Counted from the first letter of the stretch, positions 1 through 10,766 are shown. The stretch: 64,000 nt of DNA from Micromussa lordhowensis (GCA_964020085.1 OZ026600.1:11009348-11073347); one strand, 5' to 3'. The notes: a model not told the origin generated them from the sequence alone. Translations and numbers: made by a program.

Positions 1-393
1 GAGTCCACATGCAAAGTTTCAGAGCAGCGAAAAATGTCACACTGTGCCAACCAGCCCGGCAGATGCCCTGGTGCAGCCGGCTGGCTGCCTTGTTAGCCGA
101 GCTTAACGCACGTCGCAACTTTGCAAACTAATGGCACCAAAGCACTCCCGGGGTCGGTCCAGGTCCACATGCAAGGTTTCGGAGCTGCGCAAAATGTCAC
201 ACTATGCTAACCAGCCCGGTAGATGCCCGGGTGCGGCCGGCTGGTTGCCTCGTTAGCCGAGCTTGCCGCGCGTCGCAACTTTGCAAACTAATGGCAGCAA
301 AGCACTCCCGGGGTTGGTCCGAGTCCACATGCAAAGTTTCGGAGCAGCAAAAAATGTCACACTATGCCAATTAGCCCAGCAGATGCCCGGGTG
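1..393 (+). repeat. B-type satellite edge, truncated at 393
   Basis: The window opens inside an L monomer (ending at 96), followed by an L monomer at 97-256 and a truncated one from 257. These match the HOR-B segment around 10059-10455: CCGAGCTTAACGCACGTC at 97 matches 10153, and the GCAGCAAAGC / AGCAGCAAAAAATG monomer at 257 matches 10313. The last monomer stops partway through its L tail after CCCGGGTG at 393, where it is joined directly to the middle of an A-type monomer. Confidence 0.85.
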
Positions 394-498
394 AACTAAT
401 GGCACCAAAGCTCTCCCGGGGTCGGTCCGGGTCCACATGCAAAGTTTTGGAGCTGCGCAAAATGTCACACTATGCTAAGTAGCCCAATTGCTAATTAG
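394..498 (+). repeat. HOR-A leading fragment (partial S monomer)
   Basis: This starts mid-monomer at AACTAATGGCACC and corresponds to 3016-3120, the last S monomer of the 18-monomer HOR-A unit. It shares that monomer's markers AAAGCTCTCCC, TTTTGGAGC and CTAAGTAGCCCAATTG. Together with 257-393 it makes one 242-bp irregular fused monomer. Confidence 0.85.
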
Positions 499-2852
499 CC
501 GAGCTTGGCGCGCGTCGCATCTTTCCAAACTAATGGCACCAAAGCACTCCCGGGGTTGGTCCGAGTCCACATGCAAAGTTTGGGAGCTGCCCAAAATGTC
601 ACACTATTCTAACCAGCCCGGTAGATGCCTGGGTGCGGCCGGCTGGTTGCCTCGTTAGCTGAGCTTGCTGCACGTCGCAACTTTGCAAACTAATGCCACC
701 AAAGCAATCCTGGGGTCGGTGCGGGTCCAGATGCAAAGTTTCGGAGCTGCGCAAAATGTCACACTATGCTAACCAGCCTGGCAGATGCCCGGGTGCGGCC
801 GGCTGGCTGCCTCGTTAGCCGAGCTTGGCGCGCGTCGCAACTTTGCAAACTAATGGCACCAAAGCACTCCCGGGGTCGGTCCGGGTCCACATGCAAAGTT
901 TCGGAGCTGCGCAAAATCTCACACTATGCTAACCAGTCGGATTGCTAGTTAGCCGAGCTTGGCTCGCGTCGCAACTTTTCAAACTAATGGCACCAACGCA
1001 CTCCCGGGGTTGGCCCGAGTCCACACGCAAAGTTTCGGAACTGCGAAAAATGTCACACTATGCTAACCAGCCCGGCAGATTCCCGGGTGCGGCCGGCTGG
1101 CTGCCTCGTTAGCCGAGCTTGGCACGCGTCGCAACTTTGCAAACTAATGGCACCAAAGCACTCCCGGGGTCGGTCCGGGTCCACATGCAAAGTTTCTGAG
1201 CTGCGCAAAATGTCACACTATGCTAACTAGCCCAATTGCTAATTAGCCGAGCTTGCCGCGCGTCGCAACTTTGCAAACTAATGGCAGCAAAGCACTCCCG
1301 GGGTTGGTCCGAGTCCAATATGGAAAGTTTCGGAGCTGCGCAAAATGTCACACTGTGCTAACCAGGCTGGCAGATCCCCAGGTGTGGCCGGCTGGCTGCC
1401 TCGTTAGTCGAGCTTTGCGCGCATCGCAACTTTGCAAAGTAATGGCACCAAAGCACTCCCGGGGTCGGTCCAGGTCCACATGCAAAGTTTCGGAGCTGCG
1501 CAATATGTTACACTATGCTAGCCAGCCCGATTGCTAATTAGTCGAGCTTGTCGCGCGTCGCAACTTCGCAAACTAGTGGCAGCAAAGCACTCCCGGGGTC
1601 GGTCCGGGTCCACATGCAAAGTTTCGGAGCTGCGCAATATGTCACACTATCCTAAGAAGCCCGATTGCTAATTAGCCGAGCTTGGCGCGCGTCGCAATTT
1701 TGCAAACTAATGGCACCAAAGCACTCCCGGGGTCGGTCCAAGTCCACATGCAAAGTTTCGGAGCTGCGCAAAAGGTCACACTATGCTAACCAGCCCGGCC
1801 CATCCCCGGGTGCGGCCGGCTGCCTGCCTCGTTAGCCGAGCTTGGTGCGCGTCGCAACTTTGCAAACTAATGGCACCAAAAAACTCCCGGGGTCGGTCCG
1901 GGTCCACATGCAAAGTTTCGGAGCGGCGCAAAATGTCACACTATGCTAACCAGCCCGATTGCTAATAGGCCGAGCTTGGCGTGTGTCGCAACTTTGCAAA
2001 CTAATGGCACCAAAGCACTCCCGGGGTCGGTCCGAGTCCACATGCAAAGTTTCGGAGCTGCGCAAAATGTCACACTATGCCAACCAGCCCGGCAGATGCC
2101 CAGGTGCAGCCGGCTGGCTGCCTTGTTAGCCGAGCTTGGCGCGCGTCGCAACTTTGAAAACTAATGGCACCAAAGCACTCCCGGGGTCGGTCCGGGTCCA
2201 CATGCAGAGTTTCGGAGGGGCGCAAAATGTCACACTATGCTAACCAGCCCGATTGCTAATAAGCCGAGCTTGGCGCGTGTCGCAACTTTGCAAACTAATG
2301 GCACCAAAGCACTCCCGGGGTCGGTCTGGGTCGACATGCAAAGTTTCGGAGCTGCGCAAATTGTGACACTATGCTAACCAGCCGGATTGCTAATTAGCCG
2401 AGCTTGGCGCGCATCGCAACTTTGCAAACTAATGGCACCAAAGCACTCCCAGGGTCGGTCCGAGTCCACATGCAAAGTTTCGAAGCTGCGCAAACTGTCA
2501 CACTATGCTAACCAGCCCGGCAGATCCCCGGGTGCGGCCGGCTGGCTGCCTCGTTAGCCGAGCTTGGCGCGCCTTGCAACTTTGCAAACTATTGGCACCA
2601 AAGCTCTCCCGGGGTCGGTCCGAGTCAAATATGCAAAGTTTCGGAGCTGCGATAAATGTCACACTGTGCTAACCAGGCCGGCAGATCCCCAGGTGTGGCC
2701 GGCTGGCTGCCTCGTTAGTCGAGCTTTGCGTGCATCGCAACTTTGCAAAGTAATGGCACCAAAGCACTCCCGGGGTCGGTCCAGGTCCACATGCAAGGTT
2801 TCGGAGCTCCGCAAAATTTCACACTATGCTAACAAGCCCGATTGCTAATAAG

Positions 2853-2986
2853 CCGAGCTTGGCGCGCGTCGCAACTTTGCAAACTAATGGCACCAAAGCA
2901 CTCCCGGGGTCGGTCCGAGCCCACATGCAAAGTTTCGGAGCTGCGCAAAATGTCACACTATGCTAACCAGCCCGATTGCTAATTAG
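2853..2986 (+). repeat. Exemplar short (S) monomer, 134 bp
   Basis: This is a near-consensus S unit. In order it holds a CpG-rich start (GGCGCGCGTCGC), AACTTTGCA, the block CACCAAAGCACTCCCGGGG, GGTCCGAG, ATGCAAAGTTTCGGAGC, TGTCACACTATGC, and a 14-bp tail CGATTGCTAATTAG. The hand-counted consensus has 40 C, 33 G and 11 CpG in 134 bp, so CpG is not depleted (observed/expected about 1.1). The only difference I saw from my consensus is GAGCCC for GAGTCC. Confidence 0.93.
2873..2934 (+). repeat. Core inverted repeat inside the monomer (exemplar)
   Basis: AACTTTGCA (2873-2881) and its exact reverse complement TGCAAAGTT (2926-2934) face each other across 44 bases. Both arms lie in the part shared by S and L, so the dyad recurs in most monomers of the window, with occasional arm changes such as ACTTTTCAA or TTTTGG. 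GCGC-containing sequence lies outside both arms and could extend the pairing imperfectly. The dyad is seen directly; any protein-binding or structural role is inference. Confidence 0.75.
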
Positions 2987-2987
2987 C
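2978..2987 (+). repeat. Palindrome at the S monomer boundary (exemplar)
   Basis: GCTAATTAGC is a perfect 10-bp palindrome formed by the S tail and the first base of the next monomer. It recurs at most S boundaries, often with one change (GCTAGTTAGC, GCTGATTAGC, GCTAATAAGC). In L monomers this position is occupied by the GC-rich tail instead. Confidence 0.8.
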
Positions 2988-3120
2988 CGAGCTTGGCGCG
3001 TGTCGCAACTTTGCAAACTAATGGCACCAAAGCTCTCCCGGGGTCGGTCCGGGTCCACATGCAAAGTTTTGGAGCTGCGCAAAATGTCACACTATGCTAA
3101 GTAGCCCAATTGCTAATTAG

Positions 3121-5742
3121 CCGAGCTTGGCGCGCGTCGCATCTTTCCAAACTAATGGCACCAAAGCACTCCCGGGGTTGGTCCGAGTCCACATGCAAAG
3201 TTTGGGAGCTGCCCAAAATGTCACACTATTCTAACCAGCCCGGTAGATGCCTGGGTGCGGCCGGCTGGTTGCCTCGTTAGCTGAGCTTGCTGCACGTCGC
3301 AACTTTGCAAACTAATGCCACCAAAGCAATCCTGGGGTCGGTGCGGGTCCAGATGCAAAGTTTCGGAGCTGCGCAAAATGTCACACTATGCTAACCAGCC
3401 TGGCAGATGCCCGGGTGCGGCCGGCTGGCTGCCTCGTTAGCCGAGCTTGGCGCGCGTCGCAACTTTGCAAACTAATGGCACCAAAGCACTCCCGGGGTCG
3501 GTCCGGGTCCACATGCAAAGTTTCGGAGCTGCGCAAAATCTCACACTATGCTAACCAGTCGGATTGCTAGTTAGCCGAGCTTGGCTCGCGTCGCAACTTT
3601 TCAAACTAATGGCACCAACGCACTCCCGGGGTTGGCCCGAGTCCACACGCAAAGTTTCGGAACTGCGAAAAATGTCACACTATGCTAACCAGCCCGGCAG
3701 ATTCCCGGGTGCGGCCGGCTGGCTGCCTCGTTAGCCGAGCTTGGCGCGCGTCGCAACTTTGCAAACTAATGGCACCAAAGCACTCCCGGGGTCGGTCCGG
3801 GTCCACATGCAAAGTTTCTGAGCTGCGCAAAATGTCACACTATGCTAACTAGCCCAATTGCTAATTAGCTGAGCTTGCCGCGCGTCGCAACTTTGCAAAC
3901 TAATGGCAGCAAAGCACTCCCGGGGTTGGTCCGAGTCCAATATGGAAAGTTTCGGAGCTGCGCAAAATGTCACACTGTGCTAACCAGGCTGGCAGATCCC
4001 CAGGTGTGGCCGGCTGGCTGCCTCGTTAGTCGAGCTTTGCGCGCATCGCAACTTTGCAAAGTAATGGCACCAAAGCACTCCCGGGGTCGGTCCAGGTCCA
4101 CATGCAAAGTTTCGGAGCTGCGCAATATGTTACACTATGCTAGCCAGCCCGATTGCTAATTAGTCGAGCTTGTCGCGCGTCGCAACTTCGCAAACTAGTG
4201 GCAGCAAAGCACTCCCGGGGTCGGTCCGGGTCCACATGCAAAGTTTCGGAGCTGCGCAATATGTCACACTATCCTAAGAAGCCCGATTGCTAATTAGCCG
4301 AGCTTGGCGCGCGTTGCAATTTTGCAAACTAATGGCACCAAAGCACTCCCGGGGTCGGTCCAAGTCCACATGCAAAGTTTCGGAGCTGCGCAAAAGGTCA
4401 CACTATGCTAACCAGCCCGGCCCATCCCCGGGTGCAGCCGGCTGCCTGCCTCGTTAGCCGAGCTTGGTGCGCGTCGCAACTTTGCAAACTAATGGCACCA
4501 AAAAACTCCCGGGGTCGGTCCGGGTCCACATGCAAAGTTTCGGAGCGGCGCAAAATGTCACACTATGCTAACCAGCCCGATTGCTAATAGGCCGAGCTTG
4601 GCGTGTGTCGCAACTTTGCAAACTAATGGCACCAAAGCACTCCCGGGGTCGGTCCGAGTCCACATGCAAAGTTTCGGAGCTGCGCAAAATGTCACACTAT
4701 GCCAACCAGCCCGGCAGATGCCCAGGTGCAGCCGGCTGGCTGCCTTGTTAGCCGAGCTTGGCGCGCGTCGCAACTTTGAAAACTAATGGCACCAAAGCAC
4801 TCCCGGGGTCGGTCCGGGTCCACATGCAGAGTTTCGGAGGGGCGCAAAATGTCACACTATGCTAACCAGCCCGATTGCTAATAAGCCGAGCTTGGCGCGT
4901 GTCGCAACTTTGCAAACTAATGGCACCAAAGCACTCCCGGGGTCGGTCTGGGTCGACATGCAAAGTTTCGGAGCTGCGCAAATTGTGACACTATGCTAAC
5001 CAGCCGGATTGCTAATTAGCCGAGCTTGGCGCGCATCGCAACTTTGCAAACTAATGGCACCAAAGCACTCCCAGGGTCGGTCCGAGTCCACATGCAAAGT
5101 TTCGAAGCTGCGCAAACTGTCACACTATGCTAACCAGCCCGGCAGATCCCCGGGTGCGGCCGGCTGGCTGCCTCGTTAGCCGAGCTTGGCGCGCCTTGCA
5201 ACTTTGCAAACTATTGGCACCAAAGCTCTCCCGGGGTCGGTCCGAGTCAAATATGCAAAGTTTCGGAGCTGCGATAAATGTCACACTGTGCTAACCAGGC
5301 CGGCAGATCCCCAGGTGTGGCCGGCTGGCTGCCTCGTTAGTCGAGCTTTGCGTGCATCGCAACTTTGCAAAGTAATGGCACCAAAGCACTCCCGGGGTCG
5401 GTCCAGGTCCACATGCAAGGTTTCGGAGCTCCGCAAAATTTCACACTATGCTAACAAGCCCGATTGCTAATAAGCCGAGCTTGGCGCGCGTCGCAACTTT
5501 GCAAACTAATGGCACCAAAGCACTCCCGGGGTCGGTCCGAGCCCACATGCAAAGTTTCGGAGCTGCGCAAAATGTCACACTATGCTAACCAGCCCGATTG
5601 CTAATTAGCCGAGCTTGGCGCGTGTCGCAACTTTGCTAACTAATGGCACCAAAGCTCTCCCGGGGTCGGTCCGGGTCCACATGCAAAGTTTTGGAGCTGC
5701 GCAAAATGTCACACTATGCTAAGTAGCCCAATTGCTAATTAG
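3121..5742 (+). repeat. HOR-A copy 2, 18 monomers, 2622 bp
   Basis: This has the same monomer order as copy 1, with every element displaced by 2622 bp. By eye I found only a handful of substitutions, mostly CpG-type: CACGCG to CGCGCG near 3745, CCGAG to CTGAG at 3869, CGTCGCAAT to CGTTGCAAT near 4312, and GCGGCC to GCAGCC near 4436. An exact identity value needs an alignment. Confidence 0.93.
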
Positions 5743-6624
5743 CCGAGCTTGGCGCGCGTCGCATCTTTCCAAACTAATGGCACCAAAGCACTCCCGGGGT
5801 TGGTCCGAGTCCACATGCAAAGTTTGGGAGCTGCCCAAAATGTCACACTATTCTAACCAGCCCGGTAGATGCCTGGGTGCGGCCGGCTGGTTGCCTCGTT
5901 AGCTGAGCTTGCTGCACGTCGCAACTTTGCAAACTAATGCCACCAAAGCAATCCTGGGGTCGGTGCGGGTCCAGATGCAAAGTTTCGGAGCTGCGCAAAA
6001 TGTCACACTATGCTAACCAGCCTGGCAGATGCCCGGGTGCGGCCGGCTGGCTGCCTCGTTAGCCGAGCTTGGCGCGCGTCGCAACTTTGCAAACTAATGG
6101 CACCGAAGCACTCCCGGGGTCGGTCCGGGTCCACATGCAAAGTTTCGGAGCTGCGCAAAATCTCACACTATGCTAACCAGTCGGATTGCTAGTTAGCCGA
6201 GCTTGGCTCGCGTCGCAACTTTTCAAACTAATGGCACCAACGCACTCCCGGGGTTGGCCCGAGTCCACACGCAAAGTTTCGGAACTGCGAAAAATGTCAC
6301 ACTATGCTAACCAGCCCGGCAGATTCCCGGGTGCGGCCGGCTGGCTGCCTCGTTAGCCGAGCTTGGCGCGCGTCGCAACTTTGCAAACTAATGGCACCAA
6401 AGCACTCCCGGGGTCGGTCCGGGTCCACATGCAAAGTTTCGGTGCTGCGCAAAATGTCACACTATGCTAACCAGCCCGATTGCTAATTAGCCGAGCTTGG
6501 CGCACGTCGCAAATTCGCAAACTAATGGCACCAAAGCACTCCTGGGTTCGGTCCGGGTCCACATGCAAAGTTTCTGAGCTGCGCAAAATGTCACACTATG
6601 CTAACTAGCCCAATTGCTAATTAG
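5743..6624 (+). repeat. HOR-A copy 3, partial, with one extra S monomer
   Basis: Monomers start at 5743 (L), 5903 (L), 6063 (S), 6197 (L), 6357 (S) and 6491 (S). The first four match copies 1 and 2. Where those copies have one S monomer (1113 and 3735), this copy has two: the first resembles the front half and the second the rear half (TTTCTGAGC, CTAACTAGCCCAATTG) of the single monomer. Copies 1 and 2 therefore look like the product of a 134-bp deletion. After 6625 the sequence leaves the HOR-A order. Confidence 0.85.
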
Positions 6625-7774
6625 CCGAGCTTGCCGCGCGTCGCAACTTTGCAAACTAATGGCAGCAAAGCACTCCCGGGTTTGGTCCGAGTCCACATGC
6701 AAAGTTTCGGAGCAGCAAAAAATGTCACACTATGCCAATTAGCCCAGCAGATGCCCGGGTGCGGCCGGCTGGCTGCCTTGTTAGCCGAGCTTGGCGTGCG
6801 TCACAACTTTGCAAACTAATGGCACCAAAGCACTCCCGGGGTCGGTCCGGGTCCACATGCAAAGTTTCGGAGCTGCGCAAAATGTCACACTATGCTAACC
6901 AGTCGGATTGCTAGTTAGCCGAGCTTGGCGCGCGTCGCAACTTTGCAAACTAATGGCACCAAAGCACTCCCGGGGTCGGTCCGGGTGCATATGCAAAGTT
7001 TCGGAGCTGCGCAAATTGTGACACTATGCTAACCAGCCTGATTGCTAATTAGCCGGGCTTGGCGCACGTCGCAACTTTGCAAACTAATGGCACCAAAGCA
7101 CTCCAGGGGTCGGTCCGGGTCCACATGCAAAGTTTTGGAGCTGCACAAAATGTCACACTATGCTAACTAGCCCGATTGCTAATTAGCCGAGCTTGGCGCG
7201 CGTCGCAACTTTGCAAACTAATGGCACCAAAGCACTCCCGGGGTCGGTCCAAGTCCACATGCAAAGTTTCGGAGCAGCGAAAAATGTCACACTGTGCCAA
7301 CCAGCCCAGCAGATGCCCGGGTGCAGCCGGCTCCCTGCCTCGTTAGCCGAGCTTAACGCGCGTCGCAACTTTGCAAACTAATGGCACCAAAGCACACCCG
7401 GGGTCGGTCCGGGTCCACATGCAAAGTTTCGGAGCTCCGCAAAATGTCACACTATGCTAACCAGCCCGATTGCTAATTAGTCGAGCTTGTCGCGCGTCGC
7501 AACTTCGCAAACTAGTGGCAGCAAAGCACTCCCGGGGTCGGTCCGGGTCCACATGCAAAGTTTCGGAGCTGCGCAATATGTCACACTATCCTAAGAAGCC
7601 CAATTGCTAATTAGCCGAGCTTGGCGCGCGTCGCAATTTTGCAAACTAATGGCACCAAAGCACTCCCGGGGTCGGTCCAAGTCCACATCCAAAGTTTCGG
7701 AGCTTCGCAAAAGGTCACACTATGCTAACCAGCCCGGCCCATCCCCGGGTGCGGCCGGCTGGCTGCCTCGTTAG
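6625..7774 (+). repeat. Transition between HOR-A and HOR-B
   Basis: Eight monomers start at 6625 (L), 6785 (S), 6919 (S), 7053 (S), 7187 (L), 7347 (S), 7481 (S) and 7615 (L). The 6625 unit is the GCAGCAAAG / AGCAGCAAAAAATG type also found at 257, 9699 and 10313. The 7481-7774 pair carries HOR-A markers (CTAGTGGCAGC, CCTAAGAAGCCC, CGGCCCATCC). The segment mixes A and B monomer types and is reproduced almost intact near 17577-18726. Confidence 0.85.
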
Positions 7775-8816
7775 CCGAGCTTGGTGCGCGTCGCAACTTT
7801 GCAAACTAATGGCACCAAAGTACTCCCGGGGTCGGTCCGGGTCCACATGCAAAGTTTCGGAGCTGCGCAAAATGTCACACTATGCTAACCAGCCTGATTG
7901 CTAATAAGCCGAGCTTGGCGCGTGTCGCAACTTTGCAAACTAATGGCACCAAAGCACTCCCGGGGTCGGTCCGAGTCCACATGCAAAGTTTCGGAGCAGC
8001 GAAAAATGTCACACTGTGCCAACCAGCCCAGCAGATGCCCGGGTGCAGCCGGCTCCCTGCCTGGTTAGCCGAGCTTAACGCGCGTCGCAACTTTGCAAAC
8101 TAATGGCACCAAAGCACACCCGGGGTCGGTCCGGGTCCACATGCAAAGTTTCGGAGCTGCGCAAAATGTCACACTATGCTAACCAGCCCGATTGCTAATT
8201 AGCCGAGCTTGGCGCGCGTCGCAACTTTGCAAACTAATGGCACCAAAGCACTTCCGGGGTCGGTCCGAGTCCACATGCAAAGTTTCCGAGCAGCAAAAAA
8301 TGTCACACTGTGCCAACCAGCCCGGCAGATGCCCTGGTGCAGCCGGCTGGCTGCCTCGTTAGCCGAGCTTGGCGCACGTCGCAACTTTGCAAACTAATGG
8401 CACCAAAGAACTCCCAGGGTCGGTCCGGGTCCACATGCAAAGTTTTGGAGCTGCGCAAAATGTCACACTATGCTAACCAGCCCGATTGCTAATTAGCCGA
8501 GCTTGGCGCGCGTCGCAACTTTTCAAACTAATGCCACCAAAGCACTCCCAAGGTCGGTCCAAGTCCACCTGCAAAGTTTCGGAGCTGCGAAAAATGTCAC
8601 ACTATGCTAACCAGCCCGGCAGATGCCCGGGTGCTGCCTGCTGGCTGCCTCGTTAGCCGAGCTTGGCGCGCGTCGCAAGTTTGCAAACTAATGGCACCAA
8701 AGCACTCCTGGGGTTGTTCCGAGTCCACATGCAAAGTTTGGGAACTGCGAAAAATGTCACACTATTCTAACCAGCCCGGTAGATGCCCGGGTGCGGCCGG
8801 CTGGTTGCCTCGTTAG

Positions 8817-8976
8817 CCGAGCTTGGCGCGCGTCGCAACTTTGCAAACTACTGGCACCAAAGCACTCCCGGGGTCGGTCCGGGTCCACATGCAAAGTTTC
8901 GGAGCTGCGCAAAATGTCACACTATGCCAACCAGCCCGGCAGATGCCCGGGTGCAGCCGGCTGGCTGCCTTGTTAG
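8817..8976 (+). repeat. Exemplar long (L) monomer, 160 bp
   Basis: This is a near-consensus L unit. Its first 120 bp match the S monomer; the tail (8937-8976) is 40 bp and GC-rich. It can be aligned to the S tail as the same ends (C..GAT/ATTGC and ..TTAG) with 4 bp and 22 bp added, giving the constant 26-bp length difference. The tail contains CCCGGG (8946-8951), the palindrome AGCCGGCT (8955-8962), and GGCAG (8938-8942) facing CTGCC (8965-8969), so it could fold as a short hairpin. Confidence 0.92.
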
Positions 8977-9698
8977 CCGAGCTTGGCGCGCGTCGCAACT
9001 TTGCAAACTAATGGCACCAAAGCACTCCCGGGGTCGGTCCGGGTCCACATGCAGCGTTTCGGAGGGGCGCAAAATGTCACACTATGCTAACCAGCCCGAT
9101 TGCTAATAAGCCGAGCTTGGCGCGTGTCGCAACTTTGCAAACTAATGGCACCAAAGCACTCCCGGGGTCGGTCTGGGTCGACATGCAAAGTTTCGGAGCT
9201 GCGCAAATTGTGACACTATGCTAACCAGCCGGATTGCTAATTAGCCGAGCTTGGCGCACGTCGCAACTTTGCAAACTAATGGCACCAAAGCACTCCAGGG
9301 GTCGGTCCGGGTCCACATGCAAAGTTTTGGAGCTGCACAAAATGTCACACTATGCTAACTAGCCCGATTGCTAATTAGCCGAGCTTGGCGCGCGTCGCAA
9401 CTTTGCAAACTAATGGCACCAAAGCACTCCCGGGGTCGGTCCGAGTCCACATGCAAAGTTTCGGAGCAGCGAAAAATGTCACACTGTGCCAACCAGCCCA
9501 GCACATGCCCGGGTGCAGCCGGCTGCCTGCCTCGTTAGCCGAGCTTGGCGCGCGTCGCAACTTTGCAAACTAATGGCACCAAAGCACACCCGGGGTCGGT
9601 CCGAGTCCACATGCAAAGTTTCGGAGCTGCGCAAAATGTCACACTATGCTAACCAGCCCGGTAGATGCCCGGGTGCGGCCGGCTGGTTGCCTCGTTAG

Positions 9699-10766
9699 CC
9701 GAGCTTGCCGCGCGTCGCAACTTTGCAAACTAATGGCAGCAAAGCACTCCCGGGGTTGGTCCGAGTCCACATGCAAAGTTTCGGAGCAGCAAAAAATGTC
9801 ACACTATGCCAATTAGCCCAGCAGATGCCCGGGTGCGGCCGGCTGGCTGCCTTGTTAGCCGAGCTTGGCGTGCGTCACAACTTTGCAAACTAATGGCACC
9901 AAAGCACTCCCGGGGTCGGTCCGGGTCCACATGCAAAGTTTCGGAGCTGCGCAAAATGTCACACTATGCTAACCAGCCCGATTGCTAATTAGCTGAGCTT
10001 GGCGCGCGTCGCAACTTTGCAAACTAATGGCACCAAAGCACTCCTGGGGTCGGTCCGAGTCCACATGCAAAGTTTCAGAGCAGCGAAAAATGTCACACTG
10101 TGCCAACCAGCCCGGCAGATGCCCTGGTGCAGCCGGCTGGCTGCCTTGTTAGCCGAGCTTAACGCACGTCGCAACTTTGCAAACTAATGGCACCAAAGCA
10201 CTCCCGGGGTCGGTCTGGGTCCACATGCAAAGTTTCGGAGCTGCGCAAAATGTCACACTATGCTAACCAGCCCGGTAGATGCCCGGGTGCGGCCGGCTGG
10301 TTGCCTCGTTAGCCGAGCTTGCCGCGCGTCGCAACTTTGCAAACTAATGGCAGCAAAGCACTCCCGGGGTTGGTCCGAGTCCACATGCAAAGTTTCGGAG
10401 CAGCAAAAAATGTCACACTATGCCAATTAGCCCAGCAGATGCCCGGGTGCGGCCGGCTGGCTGCCTTGTTAGCCGAGCTTGGCGTGCGTCACAACTTTGC
10501 AAACTAATGGCACCAAAGCACTCCCGGGGTCGGTCCGGGTCCACATGCAAAGTTTCGGAGCTGCGCAAAATGTCACACTATGCTAACCAGCCCGATTGCT
10601 AATTAGCTGAGCTTGGCGCGCGTCGCAACTTTGCAAACTAATGGCACCAAAGCACTCCTGGGGTCGGTCCGAGTCCACATGCAAAGTTTCAGAGCAGCGA
10701 AAAATGTCACACTGTGCCAACCAGCCCGGCAGATGCCCTGGTACAGCCGGCTGGCTGCCTTGTTAG
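9699..10766 (+). repeat. Nested 614-bp four-monomer duplication in HOR-B copy 1
   Basis: The L-S-L run 9699-10152 recurs at 10313-10766 with a displacement of 614 bp, which equals L+S+L+L. Shared markers are AATGGCAGCAAAGC, GGCGTGCGTCACAAC and the CAGAGCAGCGAAAAATG monomer with the CTTAACGCACGTC start after it. The only internal difference I noticed is GGTACAGCC at 10741 against GGTGCAGCC in the first copy. Confidence 0.9.

Larger units (their letters stand above)
499..3120 (+). repeat. HOR-A copy 1, 18 monomers, 2622 bp
   Basis: Monomer order is L L S L S L+1 S S L S L S S L L+1 S S S, with starts at 499, 659, 819, 953, 1113, 1247, 1408, 1542, 1676, 1836, 1970, 2130, 2264, 2398, 2558, 2719, 2853 and 2987. 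Eight L, ten S and two single-base insertions give exactly 2622 bp. Markers include the TTTCCAAACT monomer at 499, AATGCCACCAAAGCAATCC at 659, CTCACACTATGC at the 819 unit, and the AACTTCGCAAACTAGTGG monomer at 1542. The neighbouring copy is nearly identical. Confidence 0.93.

Noticed and set aside
1247..1537. Short open reading frames of 60-143 codons on both strands, repeating a motif such as MARVATLQTNGTKALPGS
   Set aside because: They follow the monomer, not a gene. S (134) and L (160) each shift the frame, and an S+L pair (294 = 3 x 98) restores it, so the frames end or fuse wherever the monomer order changes. They overlap on both strands, have no consistent start context, and change at CpG sites without regard to codon position.
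2925..2932. Octamer-like ATGCAAAG as a transcription factor site
   Set aside because: It is one base off the ATGCAAAT octamer and occurs in nearly every monomer simply as part of the repeat; nothing else suggests a promoter.
2925..2945. CENP-B box
   Set aside because: TTTCGGAGCTGCGC starts with the TTCG core, but the later A and CGGG positions of the NTTCGNNNNANNCGGGN pattern do not match. On the other strand CCCGGGGTCGGTCCGAG and CCCGGGTTCGGTCCG also miss required bases. I found no full match.
2978..2987. Homeodomain-type TAATTA sites at S boundaries as regulatory elements
   Set aside because: TAATTA is short and AT-rich, and its recurrence is explained by the repeat. It is reported as a palindrome only, without a regulatory claim.
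8938..8969. Rho-independent terminator at the L tail hairpin
   Set aside because: The stem is only five base pairs with a long loop, there is no following T run, and it recurs in every L monomer.
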